37,994 bases of DNA from Nitrospirota bacterium (GTDB lineage Bacteria > Nitrospirota > Nitrospiria > JACQBW01): positions 1 through 37,994 of the forward strand of contig JACQBW010000021.1 of NCBI GenBank assembly GCA_016194305.1. Direction: 5' to 3'. Under the pieces are notes generated by a model. It was not told the origin of the DNA. It was given only the letters and a program-made list of their open reading frames with translations, and searched no databases. Positions 1 through 7,107 of the stretch are shown here, in pieces (position 1 is the stretch's first letter; each line of letters starts with the position of its first letter). A program made the translations under genes and the position numbers.

Positions 1-1560
1 CGCCGGCAAACTCGCAGATTGTCCCCCTCCCGACAATGGATTGGTCACCATCACATCATATGTTCCTGCTGATAGAGAAGTATTGCTCCAATACACAGAA
101 AGTCGGGTGCTGGAAAGATAAACAAACGGATTCACAGACGTTGCAGGCGCGGTTGACGGAACGGCAGTACCGGTCAACGTTCCGACTGAAATGGTGGCTC
201 CAGGCGCAAAGTTAGTTCCTGTAATCGTTACATCCCCACTCAGCGTGACCCCGTAGGTCACACTGGCAGGACTCACTCCGGAAAGAGAGGGCTGGGGAGC
301 AACGACCGTAAAAGGCGTCGCAAGGTTCGCAGCGAGACCGCCTCCCGCCACGGGATTCGTCACCGTCACCGTATAAGAATCCGGTGAAAGGGAAGTATTG
401 CTCCAATAGACGGAAAGACGATTGCTGGAAAGATAAACAAATGGACGGGTTGCCGTGGCTGCACCCGTTGACTGTACAGATGTCCCAGACAGTGTTCCAA
501 TTGAAATAGTTGCTCCAGGCGCAAAATTCGATCCTGAAATCGTCACATCCCCGCTGAGCGTCACCCCGTAAGTTACACCGGAAGGGGTGATTCCGGAAAG
601 TGCCGGCTGGGGAGCAATGACCGTAAAAGCCGCCGCCTTGAATACAGACAGGCCGCCTCCCGACAATGGATTGGTCACCGTCACATCGTACGACCCCGGT
701 GAAAGGGAGTTGTTCGGCCAGTAAACGGAAAGGCTTGTGCTTGAAAGATAAACAAACGGATTGTCTGAAGTGGCAGGCACATTTGATGGGACCGTCTTTC
801 CTGTCAGCGTTCCGATTGAAATGGTGGCCCCAGGGGCAAAATTCGACCCTGTAATCGTCACATCCCCACTCAGAGTAACCCCATAGGTCACACTGGAGGG
901 ACTCATTCCGGAAAGTGCCGGCTGGGGAGCAACGACCGTAAAAGCCGCCGCCTTGAATACAGACAGGCCGCCTCCTGCCAATGGGTTGGTCACCGTCACA
1001 TCGTACGACCCCGGTGAAAGAGAAGTATTATTCCAATAGACGGAAAGTCTGCTGCTGGAAAGGTAAACAAATGGGGTGGCCGCCGTAGCAGGCGTCGTTG
1101 AATACACAGCCACCCCTGTCAGCGTTCCAACCGAAATAGTCGCTCCAGGCACAAAATTTGTCCCTAAAATTGACAAAGCAGTGCTAAGCGTTACGCCATA
1201 GGTCACTGTGGCTGGACTTATTCCAGAGAGAGTCGGCTGGGGAGCGACGACCGTAAAAGTAGCTGTCGCGCTATTAGAAAGTCCACCTCCGGTCACTGGA
1301 TTCGTCACGGTGAGATCATAGGCCCCCGGAGAAAGAGAAATGTTTTCCCAATAGAGGGAAAGTCGGGTGCTGGAAAGATACACAAACGGTGTGGCCGATG
1401 AAGCTGCGGTGGTCGTGTACTGAGCCGTTCCGGTCAGCGTCCCCAGCTTAATCGTTGCCCCCGGGAGAAAATTGCTTCCTGCGATTGTCAGGGGCCGACT
1501 AGCCGTGACACCGTAGATACTGGTTGCAGGGCTCAAACTCGTTACCATCGGTTGAGCTGC
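1..1560 (-). repeat. Tandem 315-bp repeats encoding IPT/TIG domains
   Basis: The codons for the start of each unit (V-A-P-Q-P or a variant) recur at + strand positions 291, 606, 921, 1236 and 1551, an exact 315-bp (105-codon) period over five units. Shared blocks include Y-L-S-S-x-R-L-S-V-Y-W and S-Y-D-V-T-V-T-N-P. The units at 606-921 and 921-1236 are especially alike at DNA level. This suggests recent duplication or gene conversion, and the array length may vary between strains or be misassembled. The array continues past the left edge. Confidence 0.9.
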
Positions 1561-3270
1561 CGTGATGACTGCCAAGGTGGTACTCGATGAGACACTCCCT
1601 ATGGACGCAGTAATCGTCGAGGTCCCCAGTGAGACTGCGGTAGCCAGTCCGTTTGTGCCAGAAGTATTGCTGATTATCGAAAACGCCGGTTTTGACGAAC
1701 TCCAGGTAACCGACTCTGTCAGATTCTGTGTGGATCCATTAGAATAGTTCCCGACGGCTGTAAATTGCTGGGTCTGCCCAATTACAATGGATGGAATCAA
1801 TGGAATTACGGAAATGGAAGTCAATGAAGGAGCCGTCACGGAAAGGTTCGTGTTCCCGCTGATGGCGCCAGAAGTGGTGACCGTCATCTTGCTGGTGCCA
1901 ACACTCGAACCAGTCGCAAGCCCGTTTGCGTCAATCCATGATACTAAAACGTTGTCGCTATTCCAGAAAACGGCAAGTGCGCTTAAACTCCCGGAGGTCG
2001 AAACCGGGACATTTGAATCGTTTGTTGTTCCATCTCCCAACTGACCAGAGCCGTTGTATCCCCAGCACTGTACAGTGGCATCCAATAAAATGGCGCAGGC
2101 GGTGTCGCCTCGACTAGATATTCCACGGGCCGAGTTTATTCCGCTGACTTGCACAGGAGCACTGGAATTAATATAACTTCCCTCTCCCAGCTGACCGACA
2201 CCATTGTTCCCCCAGCATTGCACGTGGCCGTCGGACAGAAGAGCACAGCTGTGGTCACCCCCCGTAGAGACTTCCGTGGCGGTATTGATTGCGGAAACAG
2301 ATACGGGAATAGAGGAATTGGTCTTGCTCCCGTTCCCAAGCTGGCCGTATCCATTGTATCCCCAGCATTTTACGGCGCCGCCCGACAAAAGGGCACAGGT
2401 GTGTCCACTCCCGGTGGATGCCGTACCTCCCGAGGCGATGCCGGTTGCGGTGTTAATTCCGGTAACATCAAGCGGAACGGAAGAATTCGAAGTGCTTCCG
2501 TTCCCCAATTGGCCAAACGTGTTGTCTCCCCAGCATTGAAGTGTGCCTCCTGCCAGAAGGACACAGGCGTGCCCGCTCCCGGTGGAAATTTGACTAGCCG
2601 TACTGATGCCACTGACAATCAAAGGGACAGGTGAATTCATCGCACTCCCGTTCCCCAGCTGGCCATAGGTATTGTCTCCCCAACACTTAACCGTACCCGC
2701 TGATAAGAGCGCACAACTGTAACCACCCCCGACAGATATCGCAATCGCGGTACTCATTCCGGATACAGGTACCGGAACGGCGGAATCGGTAGTGGTTCCA
2801 TCTCCCAACTGGCCCGTGCCATTATTCCCCCAGCAATTAACCGAGCCATTTGATAAAAGAGCACAGGTGTGTAACCACCCGGCAGAAATTGCAATCGCGG
2901 TACTAATCCCGGAAACAGGAACCGGAACGGCGGAATCGGTGGTGGTTCCATCTCCCAACTGGCCCGTGCCATTGCTCCCCCAACACTCAACGGTACCATC
3001 CAATAAAATGACACACGTGTGCTCCGTGCCGGACGAAAGGGTCGCATGGATCAAGGATCGCGTCGTTCCATCGCTAAAAGTCCCTGTAGCGACAAATGGC
3101 TGAATCTGACCCAGCTCTATCGTCGGATTGGCCGGACTTACGGCAATAGACGATAACGTGGCGGCATGACTTGCAGCTACAGGAAGGAGAACCCACAGGC
3201 CCATGGCAAGCGTTATTCCACTCATTTTCACCAATTGACTTAGGCCGCCTCTCAATATTGACAGGTTCAT
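1..3270 (-). CDS. Giant secreted RCC1 / Big_2 / IPT-TIG repeat protein (C-terminus cut by window edge)
   Basis: An open frame runs from ATG at 3270 to the left edge without a stop, giving 1090 codons; the C-terminus lies outside. The ATG has a GGAG ribosome site at 3277-3280. Residues 1-37 form a signal peptide ending near VAASHAA. Residues about 77-413 hold seven RCC1 repeats of about 50 residues, each with the pattern C-x-L-L...V-x-C-W-G-x-N...G-Q-L-G. Seven is the blade number of the classical RCC1 propeller. Halves of a Big_2 Ig-like domain flank the array (about 39-72 and 430-477), so the propeller seems inserted in that domain. A second Big_2 follows at about 480-567, then at least five IPT/TIG-like repeats of exactly 105 residues. 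The protein is probably an exported surface adhesin or scaffold. No enzymatic motif was seen and the ligand is unknown. The leader carries a c-di-GMP riboswitch. Confidence 0.9.
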   Translation of the reverse strand, partial: MNLSILRGGLSQLVKMSGITLAMGLWVLLPVAASHAATLSSIAVSPANPTIELGQIQPFVATGTFSDGTTRSLIHATLSSGTEHTCVILLDGTVECWGSNGTGQLGDGTTTDSAVPVPVSGISTAIAISAGWLHTCALLSNGSVNCWGNNGTGQLGDGTTTDSAVPVPVSGMSTAIAISVGGGYSCALLSAGTVKCWGDNTYGQLGNGSAMNSPVPLIVSGISTASQISTGSGHACVLLAGGTLQCWGDNTFGQLGNGSTSNSSVPLDVTGINTATGIASGGTASTGSGHTCALLSGGAVKCWGYNGYGQLGNGSKTNSSIPVSVSAINTATEVSTGGDHSCALLSDGHVQCWGNNGVGQLGEGSYINSSAPVQVSGINSARGISSRGDTACAILLDATVQCWGYNGSGQLGDGTTNDSNVPVSTSGSLSALAVFWNSDNVLVSWIDANGLATGSSVGTSKMTVTTSGAISGNTNLSVTAPSLTSISVIPLIPSIVIGQTQQFTAVGNYSNGSTQNLTESVTWSSSKPAFSIISNTSGTNGLATAVSLGTSTITASIGSVSSSTTLAVITAAQPMVTSLSPATSIYGVTASRPLTIAGSNFLPGATIKLGTLTGTAQYTTTAASSATPFVYLSSTRLSLYWENISLSPGAYDLTVTNPVTGGGLSNSATATFTVVAPQPTLSGISPATVTYGVTLSTALSILGTNFVPGATISVGTLTGVAVYSTTPATAATPFVYLSSSRLSVYWNNTSLSPGSYDVTVTNPLAGGGLSVFKAAAFTVVAPQPALSGMSPSSVTYGVTLSGDVTITGSNFAPGATISIGTLTGKTVPSNVPATSDNPFVYLSSTSLSVYWPNNSLSPGSYDVTVTNPLSGGGLSVFKAAAFTVIAPQPALSGITPSGVTYGVTLSGDVTISGSNFAPGATISIGTLSGTSVQSTGAATATRPFVYLSSNRLSVYWSNTSLSPDSYTVTVTNPVAGGGLAANLATPFTVVAPQPSLSGVSPASVTYGVTLSGDVTITGTNFAPGATISVGTLTGTAVPSTAPATSVNPFVYLSSTRLSVYWSNTSLSAGTYDVMVTNPLSGGGQSASLPA
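2030..3045 (-). repeat. Seven RCC1 repeat units (about 150 bp each)
   Basis: Seven in-frame units of about 50 codons encode C-x-L-L...C-W-G-x-N-x-x-G-Q-L-G-[DNE]-G...V-P-V. The fourth unit is a few residues longer, with an insertion around G-I-A-S-G-G-T-A-S. The first two units are nearly identical, including the shared stretch G-D-G-T-T-T-D-S-A-V-P-V-P-V-S-G. The first unit begins directly after the N-terminal half of a Big_2 domain and the seventh runs into its C-terminal half. Confidence 0.9.
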
Positions 3271-3377
3271 AAAAATCTCCATGATTTAGACTTCGTTAAA
3301 AAGGCTTTTACAATGTCACTATTCAAAAGAAAAAGTCCGGAAATAGATCCCAATGCAAGGATTATCGAAAAAGTCAT

Positions 3378-3425
3378 AAAAAAAGCCGAGCCCTCGAGAA
3401 GACAAAGTTCATTTGTCACCTCGGC
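3378..3425 (-). terminator. Intrinsic terminator forming the riboswitch expression platform
   Basis: Read on the minus strand, GCCGAG (3425-3420) pairs with CTCGGC (3390-3385). An inner stem GACAAA/TTTGTC (3417-3412 with 3406-3401) closes a UGAAC loop. Seven U follow at 3384-3378. The 5' arm shares the bases GAG (3422-3420) with the closing P1 stem of the aptamer, so the two structures exclude each other. Ligand binding should therefore favour read-through (an ON switch). That polarity is inferred from the overlap only. Confidence 0.8.
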
Positions 3426-3501
3426 GGCCCGGCTATCTTCAAAAAATAAGACCCGCGGCTTTGCGTCCTGCCATTTCCAGCAGTTTGCCTTGATAGAAGG
3501 T
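3418..3501 (-). promoter_or_regulatory. c-di-GMP-I (GEMM-I) riboswitch aptamer
   Basis: The minus strand shows the GEMM-I core in order. A P1 strand ACCUU (3501-3497) is followed by GGCAAAC (3489-3483), then a stem CUGCUG-GAAA-UGGCAG with a GNRA tetraloop, then the invariant GACGCAAAGCC. A second stem with a U-rich loop leads to the receptor-like AGCCGGGCCGCC and the closing P1 strand GAGGU (3422-3418). The base equivalent to G20 of the Vibrio Vc2 aptamer (first G of GGC) is G here. This favours c-di-GMP over the G20A variant reported to prefer cyclic GAMP. The switch sits about 150 nt upstream of the RCC1/Big_2/IPT gene, in the same orientation. Confidence 0.92.
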
Positions 3502-3584
3502 CGATCTTTTAATCTAGTATTTCAAAAATAATCTTGAATTAAGGCAACTCATGTAAATATTTTGCTCTAAATTCACTTTCCATT

Positions 3585-3613
3585 AAATTACAGAATTTCG
3601 TAATATTTGTCAA
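3585..3613 (-). promoter_or_regulatory. Candidate sigma70-type promoter for the riboswitch-controlled gene
   Basis: On the minus strand a perfect TTGACA (3613-3608) is followed by a 17-nt spacer and TAATTT (3590-3585). The predicted start near 3578 would put about 77 nt of leader before the aptamer. The -10 match is weak. The rest of the gene-free stretch 3502-3758 is AT-rich, with one small hairpin at 3626-3646 and nothing else recognised. Confidence 0.45.
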
Positions 3614-3758
3614 CTATCAATTATCCCTCTTCCATAAAATAAGAGGCCCTATCCCTTAAATAGGCTAAGGAATGGTTTCTTATTAATTATTTTATTTAGT
3701 TAAATCAATAACATAGAGAAATAGGGTCAGCTAGGCAGGATTCGGGAGACTTTGACGG

Positions 3759-4364
3759 TTAGCTTGCCAGCAGACCCATAATGCCTCTGCGCATCATGCT
3801 GACCGCAATCGCGGCCAAAAGGAGCCCCGCTACTTTCGCCAGAGCTCGCGACCCGTTGATTCCCAACACTTTAATAATCCGATCTGCCTGGTAAAAAACC
3901 AGCCATGCAATGATCAAATTCAAAAAGATGGATAAGATAACGAGAAGCATCGGATAGGATCCTGCAAGAATCATCGCGGTGGTAAGTGTCGCAGGCCCCG
4001 CAATAATCGGCGTGCCAAGGGGAACGATCCCGATACTTTCTCCCACCGCAATCTTCTTTTCCCCCTGGCGGACCAGGTCCGTAATGGCAAAGACCAGCAG
4101 AAGAACACCTCCCGCGATCATAAAATCTTCCACTCTGATTCCGAGGATTCGAAAAACACCCTGTCCGATAATAATAAAAAAAACGGAGACGAAGAAAGCA
4201 GTCGCCACCGACTGAAGCGCAATCTTTTTTTTAAGTGGCTTCGCAAGGCTGTCGGTCAGGTTGAAATAGACGGGTAGTACGCCTAAAATGTCAATTGCGA
4301 CAAAAAGCGGAATAAAGGTATAAAAGAGAGGAGCGTATCTATTCAAGATATCCGAGGACATCAC
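3759..4364 (-). CDS. MarC family integral membrane protein
   Basis: This 201-residue protein has the length and about six hydrophobic segments typical of the MarC/UPF0056 family. Family-like stretches include P-L-F-V-A-I-D-I-L-G-V-L-P-V-Y near the N-terminus and P-L-G-T-P-I-I-A-G-P-A in the middle. These are inner-membrane proteins of unclear function; the old link to multiple antibiotic resistance is not well supported. The start overlaps the end of the GroES-like gene by 26 nt, suggesting translational coupling. It is the last gene of the 6294-3759 cluster. No clear intrinsic terminator follows it. Confidence 0.85.
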   Translation of the reverse strand: MMSSDILNRYAPLFYTFIPLFVAIDILGVLPVYFNLTDSLAKPLKKKIALQSVATAFFVSVFFIIIGQGVFRILGIRVEDFMIAGGVLLLVFAITDLVRQGEKKIAVGESIGIVPLGTPIIAGPATLTTAMILAGSYPMLLVILSIFLNLIIAWLVFYQADRIIKVLGINGSRALAKVAGLLLAAIAVSMMRRGIMGLLAS

Positions 4365-4668
4365 TCTCTCTGATTAATAAAAATTCTTTCTTTTCGATTT
4401 CAACCTGGGAAGAACCGTATTTTTCAAAAAAGACATGCTGGCCGGGTTTCAATACCGTTTTAACATATACTTTTTCCTTTTTTTCTTTGGATTTCTTTCC
4501 CCATTTGTCATCGTCCCCCTGAAACTTTCCTTCGCCAATCGAAATGACTTTACCCGACTGAGTCTTTTCTTTAGCACTTTCAGGAAAATAAATTCCCCCT
4601 TTACTTTTTTCTTCGGTCGAATCCTGCTCGATAACAACCCAATCCTGCAATGGTCTAAATTTCATCAT
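4339..4668 (-). CDS. Divergent GroES-like (Cpn10) co-chaperonin without an adjacent groEL
   Basis: This 109-residue protein matches Cpn10 along its length: F-R-P-L-Q-D-W-V-V-I at the start, a mobile-loop region K-S-K-G-G-I-Y-F-P-E-S-A-K-E-K, G-K-V-I-S-I-G-E-G-K, a F-F-E-K-Y-G-S-S block, and an R-E-S-D-V-L-G-Y-L-E ending. It differs from standard GroES (about 95-97 residues) in two ways. The GroEL-contacting tripeptide, usually I-V-L, reads I-Y-F, and a lysine-rich insertion (K-K-S-K-E-K-K-E-K) of about a dozen residues precedes the second half. No groEL lies in the window. An AAAGGAG site precedes a double ATG (4668 and 4665). It may be a second, specialised co-chaperonin. Confidence 0.82.
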   Translation of the reverse strand: MMKFRPLQDWVVIEQDSTEEKSKGGIYFPESAKEKTQSGKVISIGEGKFQGDDDKWGKKSKEKKEKVYVKTVLKPGQHVFFEKYGSSQVEIEKKEFLLIRESDVLGYLE

Positions 4669-4699
4669 TTTGTCTCCTTTTATTGTGGTGTGTTTATTC

Positions 4700-5683
4700 T
4701 TATCTTAAAATCTTGCAAATGATCCAGGCCATCACTGCGCAGGCGGGCAATGTTAGTATCCAGGCGAAAACAATATTAATTCCCACCCCCCATTTGACCG
4801 CTGAGAGCCGTTTTGTTGCTCCGACGCCCATAATCGACGCACTAATCGTGTGGGTAGTACTGATCGGCACGCCAATATGAGAAGCAATTTCAATCACGGT
4901 CGCCGCAGACATTTCCGCGGCAAATCCATTGATCGGTTTCAGCGCAGTTAATTTCAGACCGAGAGTCCGGATGATGCGCCAGCCTCCAAAAGCCGTTCCC
5001 GCGCCCATCGTCACAGCACAAAGGACAATCACCCATACCGGCACATGGAAGTCCTTTAGGGAATAAAAACTGACCAGGGCCGCAGTGATGATTCCCATCG
5101 ATTTTTGAGAATCATTGCTTCCATGGCTGAAGGCCATGTAAGAAGCGGACAAGATCTGAAGTTTTGATGTCACTCCGGTGACCTGAGAGGGCGCGCGTCG
5201 CCGAAAGGCCCAGTAAAGCCCGACCATGACTAACCAACCTATCACGAAACCCAGAAGAGGTGAAAGAAAAAGAGCAATGAGGATTTTCTTCAGCCCAACC
5301 CAGATTAAAATCTGAAAACCACCTGTCGCCACGCCCGCGCCGACCAGTCCGGCGAGTAGCGCATGGCTCGAGCTTGAAGGGATTCCAAAATACCAGGTTA
5401 CCAGGTCCCAGATAATCGCGGAGGCCAGGGCAGAGATAATCGTAATCTGGGTCACTGCTTCAACGGATACTAGCCCCGATCCCACTGTTTTGGCTACCGC
5501 GGTTCCGGTAAACGCTCCGACCAGATTCATGACTGCCGCCATCGCAATGGCCATTCTTGGAGTCATGACCCGGGTCGAAATAACAGTGGCAATGGCATTG
5601 GCCGAATCATGAAACCCGTTGATAAAATCAAAAATGATGGCCAGAAAAATAACAACCAGGAGAAGATAAAAAGATTCCATCAA
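4700..5683 (-). CDS. pit: PiT family inorganic phosphate transporter
   Basis: This 327-residue polytopic inner-membrane protein carries both signature repeats of the PiT family: G-F-H-D-S-A-N-A-I-A-T near the N-terminus and G-S-N-D-S-Q-K-S-M-G in the second half. PiT proteins import phosphate, often as a metal-phosphate complex, using the proton or sodium gradient. The start codon overlaps the stop of the upstream DUF47 gene (ATGA, 4 nt), a common pairing in which the DUF47 protein is thought to modulate the transporter. Arsenate or another oxyanion is possible as substrate but not indicated. Confidence 0.92.
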   Translation of the reverse strand: MMESFYLLLVVIFLAIIFDFINGFHDSANAIATVISTRVMTPRMAIAMAAVMNLVGAFTGTAVAKTVGSGLVSVEAVTQITIISALASAIIWDLVTWYFGIPSSSSHALLAGLVGAGVATGGFQILIWVGLKKILIALFLSPLLGFVIGWLVMVGLYWAFRRRAPSQVTGVTSKLQILSASYMAFSHGSNDSQKSMGIITAALVSFYSLKDFHVPVWVIVLCAVTMGAGTAFGGWRIIRTLGLKLTALKPINGFAAEMSAATVIEIASHIGVPISTTHTISASIMGVGATKRLSAVKWGVGINIVFAWILTLPACAVMAWIICKILR

Positions 5684-6294
5684 TTATTTTTTAAAGAGAT
5701 CGTTTCAAGAATATTCGAGACGTCTTCACATCGGTCAGTCGCCTCTTCTAGATTTTCATAAATCTCTTTCCACTTCATAACCCGTATGGGATCTTTTTCC
5801 TCGTCAAAAAGTTTCGCCAGCGCACCGTTGAGAACGCGATCGGCTTCGTTTTCAAGCCGGTTTATTTCTATAAAATGAGACGGATCAATTTCACCTTTTC
5901 CAAGCAGGGAAACGGTCTTCACGATTTCCTTCGTACACTCCGAAATGATTTCTGCCAGATTTCTCGCTTCAGGCGTCGCTTCCTTAATTTTAAAGATCAC
6001 CATTTTATTCGCAGCGGCATCGGTTAAATCCAGCACATCATCCAAAGCACCTGCGAGAGAGTAAATATCTTCACGGTCGATCGGCGTGATGAAGGTTTTA
6101 TTCAGTTTTTTGATGATTTCATGGGTGATCGTATCCCCCTGATGCTCGATTTCTTTCACCGCCTTAACTGTTTTTTCAATATCGGCCCCCGGTTCCATGA
6201 CCTTGATGATCGCCATACCCCCTAAATGGATGTTTTTAGCGGATTCATTGAATAGATCAAAAAACTTTTCTTCTCTAGGCAGGATATTAAACAT
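5680..6294 (-). CDS. DUF47 / PhoU-like phosphate transport regulator
   Basis: This 204-residue all-helical cytoplasmic protein belongs to the DUF47 (PhoU-related) family. Typical blocks are E-I-E-H-Q-G-D-T-I-T-H-E, F-I-T-P-I-D-R-E-D-I-Y-S-L and I-N-R-L-E-N-E-A-D-R-V-L. The acidic E-x-x-x-D motifs resemble the metal-cluster ligands of PhoU. It is the first gene of a four-gene minus-strand cluster and is coupled by a 4-nt overlap to pit, so its likely role is to regulate or assist that transporter. GAGGGGGA lies just upstream of the ATG. Confidence 0.9.
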   Translation of the reverse strand: MFNILPREEKFFDLFNESAKNIHLGGMAIIKVMEPGADIEKTVKAVKEIEHQGDTITHEIIKKLNKTFITPIDREDIYSLAGALDDVLDLTDAAANKMVIFKIKEATPEARNLAEIISECTKEIVKTVSLLGKGEIDPSHFIEINRLENEADRVLNGALAKLFDEEKDPIRVMKWKEIYENLEEATDRCEDVSNILETISLKNN

Positions 6295-6342
6295 AGGATT
6301 TCCCCCTCGTCACGGGCAATTGCTAGATTAAATTAATTTACA

Positions 6343-6371
6343 AAGATAGTCTCAAAACCAAAAACAATCAA
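6343..6371 (-). promoter_or_regulatory. Candidate promoter for the DUF47-pit-groES-like-marC cluster
   Basis: On the minus strand TTGATT (6371-6366) is followed by 17 nt and TATCTT (6348-6343), about 50 nt before the ATG at 6294. It sits back to back with a plus-strand promoter candidate at 6403. This is pattern matching only. Confidence 0.4.
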
Positions 6372-6402
6372 GAAATTTTAAAATAAAACTCTGACATTCC
6401 GC

Positions 6403-6432
6403 TTGACTTAAGCTTTGAAATTAAACCATAAT
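6403..6432 (+). promoter_or_regulatory. Candidate promoter for the DUF3015/DUF4105 genes
   Basis: TTGACT (6403-6408), an 18-nt spacer and CATAAT (6427-6432) resemble a sigma70-type promoter. The leader to the ATG at 6549 would be about 110 nt. It contains an inverted repeat TTCCGA/TCGGAA with a long loop, for which no function is claimed. Confidence 0.42.
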
Positions 6433-6548
6433 TCTCCCGTAATATGTTTTGATTTCCGACCTTAATTTGAAATCATTAGAATCGGAATTAAAATGAAGTG
6501 GTCCGAAAAAAAATCTTTCAATACTAATTTAATCTATCAGGAGGGTTT

Positions 6549-7043
6549 ATGACAAGAATCTCAGCAGTAGTGGCCTCTTTTATAGTACTATTTATGTTTT
6601 CTTCGCCCGCTTTCTCGAAGGAAATGAAAGTAGACTCAAAAGATAGTTATGGGTCCGCAGGTTGTGGTTTGGGTTCAATGCTTTTTGGAAATCAACCTGG
6701 AGCGGTTCAGGTTGTTGCAGCAACTACAAACGGTACTCTAGGCAATCAGACATTCGGCATCACGACCGGAACTTCCAACTGCGGAAAGGGAGTTATCAAT
6801 ACCTCAGCCAATCCCAGCATTATTCAATTTGTCGAGAATAATATGGATAATCTCGCGAAAGAGATCGCTCTCGGCCAGGGAGAATCTCTGGACACACTCG
6901 CAGAATTAATGGATATTCCGTCAGAGGGGAGATCGGCGTTCAATGAAAATCTTCAGTCCCATTACAGCTCCATTTTTCCCAATGACCATGTTGTGGTGGC
7001 GGGAGTTGTCAATAATATCATTGCGGTGACTTTGGCCAACTAA
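6549..7043 (+). CDS. DUF3015 family secreted protein
   Basis: This 164-residue protein starts at an ATG preceded by a strong AGGAGGG site. Residues 1-23 form a Sec signal peptide ending A-F-S. The mature part has the DUF3015 hallmark A-G-C-G-L-G-S-M-L-F-G-N-Q-P-G followed by Q-V-V-A-A-T-T-N-G-T and a second cysteine in T-S-N-C-G-K-G; the two cysteines may form a disulfide. The C-terminal half (E-N-N-M-D-N-L-A-K-E-I-A-L-G-Q-G-E) is repeated in the smaller gene at 9897. Function is unknown; the location is periplasm or envelope. It precedes a DUF4105 gene, an association I recall from other genomes but cannot verify here. Confidence 0.88.
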   Translation: MTRISAVVASFIVLFMFSSPAFSKEMKVDSKDSYGSAGCGLGSMLFGNQPGAVQVVAATTNGTLGNQTFGITTGTSNCGKGVINTSANPSIIQFVENNMDNLAKEIALGQGESLDTLAELMDIPSEGRSAFNENLQSHYSSIFPNDHVVVAGVVNNIIAVTLAN

Positions 7044-7107
7044 TCAATCAAACAGTTAAATCGGCTTATTTTTAATGCCTAACCCATTTAGGGGATGTGG
7101 ATGTTTA

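Noticed and set aside
2149-3103. Plus- and minus-strand frames of 80-160 codons in the RCC1 region
   Set aside because: They are repetitive out-of-frame translations of the RCC1 repeats; the continuous minus frame explains the region.
3313-3531. Plus-strand frame of 72 codons
   Set aside because: It lies antisense across the riboswitch and terminator, has no good ribosome site and resembles nothing known.
3626-3646. Hairpin CCTCTT/AAGAGG downstream of marC as a terminator
   Set aside because: The stem is only six pairs and no U-tract follows on either strand.
7078-7092. Small hairpin CCTAA/TTAGG before the DUF4105 gene as a terminator
   Set aside because: Only five pairs, no U-tract, and it lies right at the ribosome-binding region.
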